From Pseudomonas arsenicoxydans (GTDB lineage Bacteria > Pseudomonadota > Gammaproteobacteria > Pseudomonadales > Pseudomonadaceae): 64,000 nt of DNA. The notes beneath the pieces were generated by a model. The model did no database searches, was not told the origin of the DNA, and saw only the letters and a list, made by a program, of their open reading frames with translations. How positions within the stretch are numbered: position 1 is the first letter of the stretch; every line of letters starts with the position of its first letter. The stretch covers positions 62,001-126,000 of the forward strand of contig NZ_RCZE01000001.1 in the NCBI RefSeq assembly GCF_006438915.1, read 5' to 3'. This document shows, in pieces, positions 60,374 to 64,000 of this stretch. Position numbers and translations under genes: made by a program.

Positions 60374-61314
60374 TGGCCCGGATTTTAACCCTGACCCTCA
60401 ACCCGGCGCTGGACCTGACCGTGCAGTTGCCACGCCTTGAAACCGGTCTGGTCAACCGCAGCGACGCCATGCACACCCACGCCGCCGGCAAAGGCGTGAA
60501 CGTGGCGCAAGTGTTGGCGGACCTTGGTCATGAGCTGACCGTCAGCGGATTTCTCGGTGAAGACAATCTCCAAGCGTTCGAAACCCTGTTTGCCAAACGC
60601 GGTTTTGTCGACGCGTTTATCCGCGTTCCCGGCGAGATTCGCAGCAACATCAAACTCGCGGAAAGCGACGGGCGTATCACCGACGTCAACGGTCCGGGGC
60701 CGCGGGTGAGTGAAGCGGCGCAGCAGGCATTGCTAGATCGTCTTGAACAAATAGCGCCGGGGCATGACGCCGTGGTCGTCGCCGGAAGCCTGCCGCTGGG
60801 CGTCAGTGCACGCTGGTTGCAGGCGTTGATTGTGCGCTTGAAAAAACTCGGTCTGAATGTCGCCCTCGACACCAGCGGCGAAGCGTTGCGTGCCTCACTC
60901 AAGGCCGGCCCGTGGCTGATCAAACCCAACACCGAAGAACTGGCCGATGCGCTCGGCTGCGAGGTTGTTTCGGTGGCGGCACAAGCGGAGGTTGCGAGCC
61001 GTTTGCACGCGCAAGGCATCGAGCATGTGGTGATTTCTCACGGTGCCGATGGCGTGAACTGGTTCAGCGTCGGCTCGGCGCTGCATGCCACGCCGCCCAA
61101 GGTCAGTGTCGCCAGCACGGTGGGCGCGGGCGATTCGTTATTGGCCGGCATGCTCCATGGTTTGCTCAGCGCCGACACGCCTGAACAGACCCTGCGCACC
61201 GCCACGGCGATTGCCGCGATGGCGGTCACCCAGATCGGTTTCGGCATCGGCGATGCCGCGCAATTGGCGCAGCTCGAACAGGGCGTGCGCGTGCGCCCCC
61301 TGACAGAACAATAA
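60373..61314 (+). CDS. fruK: FruK, 1-phosphofructokinase
   Basis: Phosphorylates fructose-1-phosphate to fructose-1,6-bisphosphate. The 313-residue PfkB-family protein has ILTLTLNPALDLTVQL at the start, HAAGKGVNVAQVLADLG and GVNWFSV. The catalytic signature is ASTVGAGDSLLAGMLHGLL, with Asp as base. It overlaps the fruB stop (TAATG), so translation is probably coupled. fruA follows after 11 bases. Confidence 0.96.
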   Translation: MARILTLTLNPALDLTVQLPRLETGLVNRSDAMHTHAAGKGVNVAQVLADLGHELTVSGFLGEDNLQAFETLFAKRGFVDAFIRVPGEIRSNIKLAESDGRITDVNGPGPRVSEAAQQALLDRLEQIAPGHDAVVVAGSLPLGVSARWLQALIVRLKKLGLNVALDTSGEALRASLKAGPWLIKPNTEELADALGCEVVSVAAQAEVASRLHAQGIEHVVISHGADGVNWFSVGSALHATPPKVSVASTVGAGDSLLAGMLHGLLSADTPEQTLRTATAIAAMAVTQIGFGIGDAAQLAQLEQGVRVRPLTEQ

Positions 61315-61325
61315 GAGGGTTTGTG

Positions 61326-63065
61326 ATGAAGTTAGCCATTGTTACGGCCTGCCCGAACGGCATGGTCACCAGTGTGCTGTGCGCCCGTTTGCTCGATGCG
61401 GCGGCTCAGCGACAGGGTTGGATGACGTGCGTCGAAGTGGTGGATGCGACGCATCCGGAGCGTCAGTTGTCGGCGGCCACGATCGAGGGCGCCGAGTGGG
61501 TGTTGCTGGTGACCAGCGTGCCGGTGGACATGACGCGATTCGTCGGTAAACGCGTGTTCCAGAGCACCCCGGCGCACGCCCTGCAAGATGTTGAAGCGGT
61601 GCTGCGGCGCGGCGCTGAAGAAGCTCAGGTGTACGTCGCCCCAGAAGCGGTCGCCGAGCCCGTCGCCCTCACGAAAAATGCGCCACGACTGGTCGCGATC
61701 ACCGCGTGCCCGACCGGTGTCGCGCACACGTTCATGGCCGCCGAAGCCTTGCAGCAAGCCGCCAAACGTCTGGGCTATGACCTGCAAGTGGAAACCCAGG
61801 GCTCGGTCGGTGCGCGCAATCCGTTGAGCGCTGCGGCGATTGCCGATGCCGATGTGGTGCTGCTGGCCTGTGATATCGAAGTCGCCACCGAGCGTTTCGC
61901 CGGCAAGAAGATTTACCGCTGCGGCACCGGCATTGCGCTGAAACAGGCCGAAGCGACACTCAACAAAGCGCTAGCCGAAGGCCGGCAGGAAAATGCCGCC
62001 AGCGGCGCCAAAGGCCCGGCCAAGCAAGAAAAAACCGGCGTCTACAAGCACCTGCTGACCGGTGTGTCGTTCATGTTGCCGATGGTGGTGGCGGGCGGCT
62101 TGATGATCGCGTTGTCCTTTGTGTTCGGCATCACCGCCTTCAAGGAGCAGGGCACATTGGCGGCCGCGCTGATGCAGATCGGCGGCGAGACGGCGTTCAA
62201 GTTGATGGTGCCGCTGCTGGCGGGTTACATCGCCTACTCGATTGCCGACCGGCCGGGGCTGGCGCCCGGGATGATCGGCGGAATGTTGGCGAGCACCCTG
62301 GGAGCCGGTTTTATCGGCGGGATCATTGCCGGTTTCATCGCCGGATATGCGGCGCAGGCGATCAACCGTTATGCGCGTTTGCCGCAGAGTCTCGAGGCGC
62401 TGAAACCGATCCTGATCATTCCGTTGCTGGCGAGTCTGTTCACCGGCCTGGTGATGATTTATGTGGTCGGCAAACCGGTGGCCGGAATGCTCGAAGGGCT
62501 CACCCACTTCCTCGACAGCATGGGCACCACCAACGCGATTCTGCTCGGCGTGTTGCTGGGCGGCATGATGTGCGTCGACCTTGGCGGGCCGATCAACAAA
62601 GCGGCTTACGCGTTCTCGGTGGGGCTGCTGGCGTCGCAGAGTTATGCACCGATGGCCGCGACCATGGCCGCCGGCATGGTGCCACCGATTGGCCTGGGCA
62701 TCGCCACGTTCATTGCACGGCGCAAGTTTGCCCAGACCGAGCGCGAGGCCGGTAAAGCGGCGCTGGTGTTGGGGTTGTGCTTCATCTCTGAAGGCGCGAT
62801 TCCGTTTGCCGCGAAAGACCCGTTGCGGGTGATCCCGGCGAGTATTGCCGGTGGTGCGCTGACCGGGGCGTTGTCGATGTATTTCGGCTGCAAGCTGATG
62901 GCGCCGCACGGTGGTTTGTTTGTGCTGGCGATCCCGAATGCGATCAACCATGCGTTGTTGTACTTGCTGGCGATTGTCGCCGGGAGCCTGTTGACGGCGG
63001 TGGCGTATGCGCTGCTCAAACGGCCTGAAGCGGTGGAACTGGCACTGGAACCCTCGCAGGCCTGA
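61326..63065 (+). CDS. fruA: FruA, fructose PTS permease EIIB'BC
   Basis: Inner-membrane permease that imports and phosphorylates fructose to fructose-1-phosphate. The 579-residue protein has a duplicated IIB region. The N-terminal B' part has IVTACPNGMVTSVLCARLL and the active B domain has the P-loop Cys in VAITACPTGVAHTFMAAEAL. IIC of about ten helices begins near TGVSFMLPMVVAGGLMIALSF. The ATG at 61326 has AGAGGG 6 bases upstream; the GTG one codon earlier lies too close. A REPIN follows 10 bases after the stop. Confidence 0.95.
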   Translation: MKLAIVTACPNGMVTSVLCARLLDAAAQRQGWMTCVEVVDATHPERQLSAATIEGAEWVLLVTSVPVDMTRFVGKRVFQSTPAHALQDVEAVLRRGAEEAQVYVAPEAVAEPVALTKNAPRLVAITACPTGVAHTFMAAEALQQAAKRLGYDLQVETQGSVGARNPLSAAAIADADVVLLACDIEVATERFAGKKIYRCGTGIALKQAEATLNKALAEGRQENAASGAKGPAKQEKTGVYKHLLTGVSFMLPMVVAGGLMIALSFVFGITAFKEQGTLAAALMQIGGETAFKLMVPLLAGYIAYSIADRPGLAPGMIGGMLASTLGAGFIGGIIAGFIAGYAAQAINRYARLPQSLEALKPILIIPLLASLFTGLVMIYVVGKPVAGMLEGLTHFLDSMGTTNAILLGVLLGGMMCVDLGGPINKAAYAFSVGLLASQSYAPMAATMAAGMVPPIGLGIATFIARRKFAQTEREAGKAALVLGLCFISEGAIPFAAKDPLRVIPASIAGGALTGALSMYFGCKLMAPHGGLFVLAIPNAINHALLYLLAIVAGSLLTAVAYALLKRPEAVELALEPSQA

Positions 63066-63075
63066 CACTTAACTT

Positions 63076-63165
63076 TGTGGGAGCGGGCTTGCTCGCGAAT
63101 GCGGACTTATATTCAACATTGATGTTGACTGACCCGACGCCTTCGCGAGCAAGCCCGCTCCCACA
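63076..63165. repeat. REPIN downstream of fruA
   Basis: TGTGGGAGCGGGCTTGCTCG and its reverse complement face outward around a centre containing TTCAACATTGATGTTGACTG. The arms are near-perfect copies of the REPIN at 5668. Confidence 0.9.
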
Positions 63166-63230
63166 TGGATTGCATTTCACACCAGCGTCACGCGTACGTG
63201 TTTAAGTTTTTCCTTTTCAGGGAGAACACC

Positions 63231-64000
63231 ATGAGCGAATTCGACCTCGGTCGCCGTCGTGTCGTGCAAGCGATGGGGGCCGGACTGTTGTTGCCCGGGC
63301 TGGCGCCGGCCGTGATCGCTTCGGTCAAGGATCGTCCGCAACTCACCGACGGCGTGCAGTCCGGCGACGTGATGGGCGACCGGGCGATGGTCTGGAGCCG
63401 CAGCGACCGCCCCGCGCGAATGGTCGTGGAATGGGACACCCGCAGTCTGTTCAGCAACCCGCGCCGATTTGTCTCGCCGCTGGCCGATGCGCGCACCGAT
63501 TTCACCGCGCGGGTCGAACTCACGGGCCTGCCCGCCGATCAGGCGATTTTCTATCGTGTGACCTTCGACGATGCCCAGAGCGGTGTCGCCAGCGAATCCT
63601 GGTTTGGCCATTTGCGCAGCGTGCCGCACACCCGTCGCGACATCCGTTTTGTCTGGAGTGGCGACACCGTCGGCCAAGGCTTCGGCATCAACCCGGACAT
63701 CGGCGGTATGCGCATCTACGAAGCCATGCGATTGCGCCTGCCGGATTTCTTTATCCACAGCGGCGACACCATCTACGCTGACGGCCCGGTACCCGCGCAA
63801 CTGCCCACCGAAAGCGGACGGGTGTGGCGCAACATCACCACTGAAGCCAAGAGCAAGGTCGCGCAAAACCTCGACGATTTTCGCGGTAACTACCGCTACA
63901 ACCTGATGGACGAAAACATCCGCCGCTTCAACGCCGAGGTCCCGCAGATCTGGCAATGGGACGACCACGAAGTGGTCAACAACTGGTCGCCGGGCAAGCA
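63231..64000 (+). CDS. phoD: PhoD-type alkaline phosphatase/phosphodiesterase (3' end outside window)
   Basis: Exported phosphoesterase, with 256 complete codons visible and no stop before the window edge. It starts MSEFDLGRRRVVQAMGAGLLLPG, a twin-arginine-type signal peptide, with AGGGAGAAC upstream. A PhoD N-terminal domain (SGDVMGDRAMVWSRSDRPARM) follows, then the metal-binding segments RFVWSGDTVGQG, FFIHSGDTIYADG and WQWDDHEVVNNW. In this family calcium and iron bind at the active site. No Pho box was found in the 65 bases upstream, so phosphate control is not shown. It is not linked to the fru genes. Confidence 0.9.
   Translation, partial: MSEFDLGRRRVVQAMGAGLLLPGLAPAVIASVKDRPQLTDGVQSGDVMGDRAMVWSRSDRPARMVVEWDTRSLFSNPRRFVSPLADARTDFTARVELTGLPADQAIFYRVTFDDAQSGVASESWFGHLRSVPHTRRDIRFVWSGDTVGQGFGINPDIGGMRIYEAMRLRLPDFFIHSGDTIYADGPVPAQLPTESGRVWRNITTEAKSKVAQNLDDFRGNYRYNLMDENIRRFNAEVPQIWQWDDHEVVNNWSPGK

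Overview
The window reads as a stretch of chromosome from a Pseudomonas of the fluorescens group. The support is a high-GC, housekeeping-rich gene order (lldR-smpB-ratAB-bamE-fur-recN-grpE-dnaK-dnaJ-dapB-carAB-greA-yhbY-rlmE-ftsH-folP-glmM-tpiA-secG-rimP-nusA-infB-rbfA-truB-rpsO-pnp) that matches what is known of Pseudomonas, abundant REP/REPIN palindromes of the GTGGGAGCGGGCTTGCTCGCGA type, a Fur without C-terminal cysteines, and a LexA box of Pseudomonas form before recN. No insertion sequence, prophage, CRISPR array or integrase was seen.

Layout. 1-5000: end of a pel exopolysaccharide operon (pelD partial, pelE, pelF, pelG) closed by a strong terminator. 5083-7690: ohr, a tandem REPIN array, a small lipoprotein, the tmRNA gene ssrA and two paralogous small secreted proteins. 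7699-16330: a lactate-use locus (lldP-lutA-lutB-lutC-dld) divergent from its regulator lldR, with a palindromic operator between them and no lldD. 16461-22053: smpB, a sodium symporter, ratA-ratB, bamE/fur and recN. 22213-26301: heat-shock genes grpE, dnaK and dnaJ, with two near-perfect sigma-32 promoters before grpE and dnaK. 26311-33077: dapB, carA, carB, greA, a small membrane protein and yhbY. 33183-39349: rlmE, ftsH, folP, glmM, tpiA, secG. 39372-48485: tRNA-Leu(GAG), tRNA-fMet and the transcription/translation operon rimP-nusA-infB-rbfA-truB-rpsO-pnp. 48617-55445: tRNA-Thr(CGT), a serine-rich coiled-coil protein, a small conserved protein, nadC, a gene remnant, ampD-ampE, a chemoreceptor and a zinc-ribbon membrane protein. 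55446-63065: tatD and fruR facing the fructose PTS operon fruB-fruK-fruA. 63231-64000: start of a phoD-type phosphatase.

Functional links. ssrA and smpB, the two halves of trans-translation, lie about 10 kb apart. GrpE, DnaK and DnaJ form one chaperone machine. NusA, InfB, RimP, RbfA, TruB, S15 and PNPase couple transcription, ribosome assembly and RNA decay. AmpD/AmpE recycle and sense cell-wall fragments. FruB, FruK and FruA import and phosphorylate fructose under FruR control. PelD-G make and export Pel polysaccharide under c-di-GMP control.

Most of the window is conserved core. The less familiar items are a 39-residue internal repeat in the serine-rich coiled-coil protein, a duplicated ssrA terminator with a degenerate copy of the tmRNA 3' end, a hairpin leader before mature tmRNA, the paired two-cysteine secreted proteins, and a likely remnant of a deleted gene upstream of ampD. 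No clearly new multi-gene system was found.
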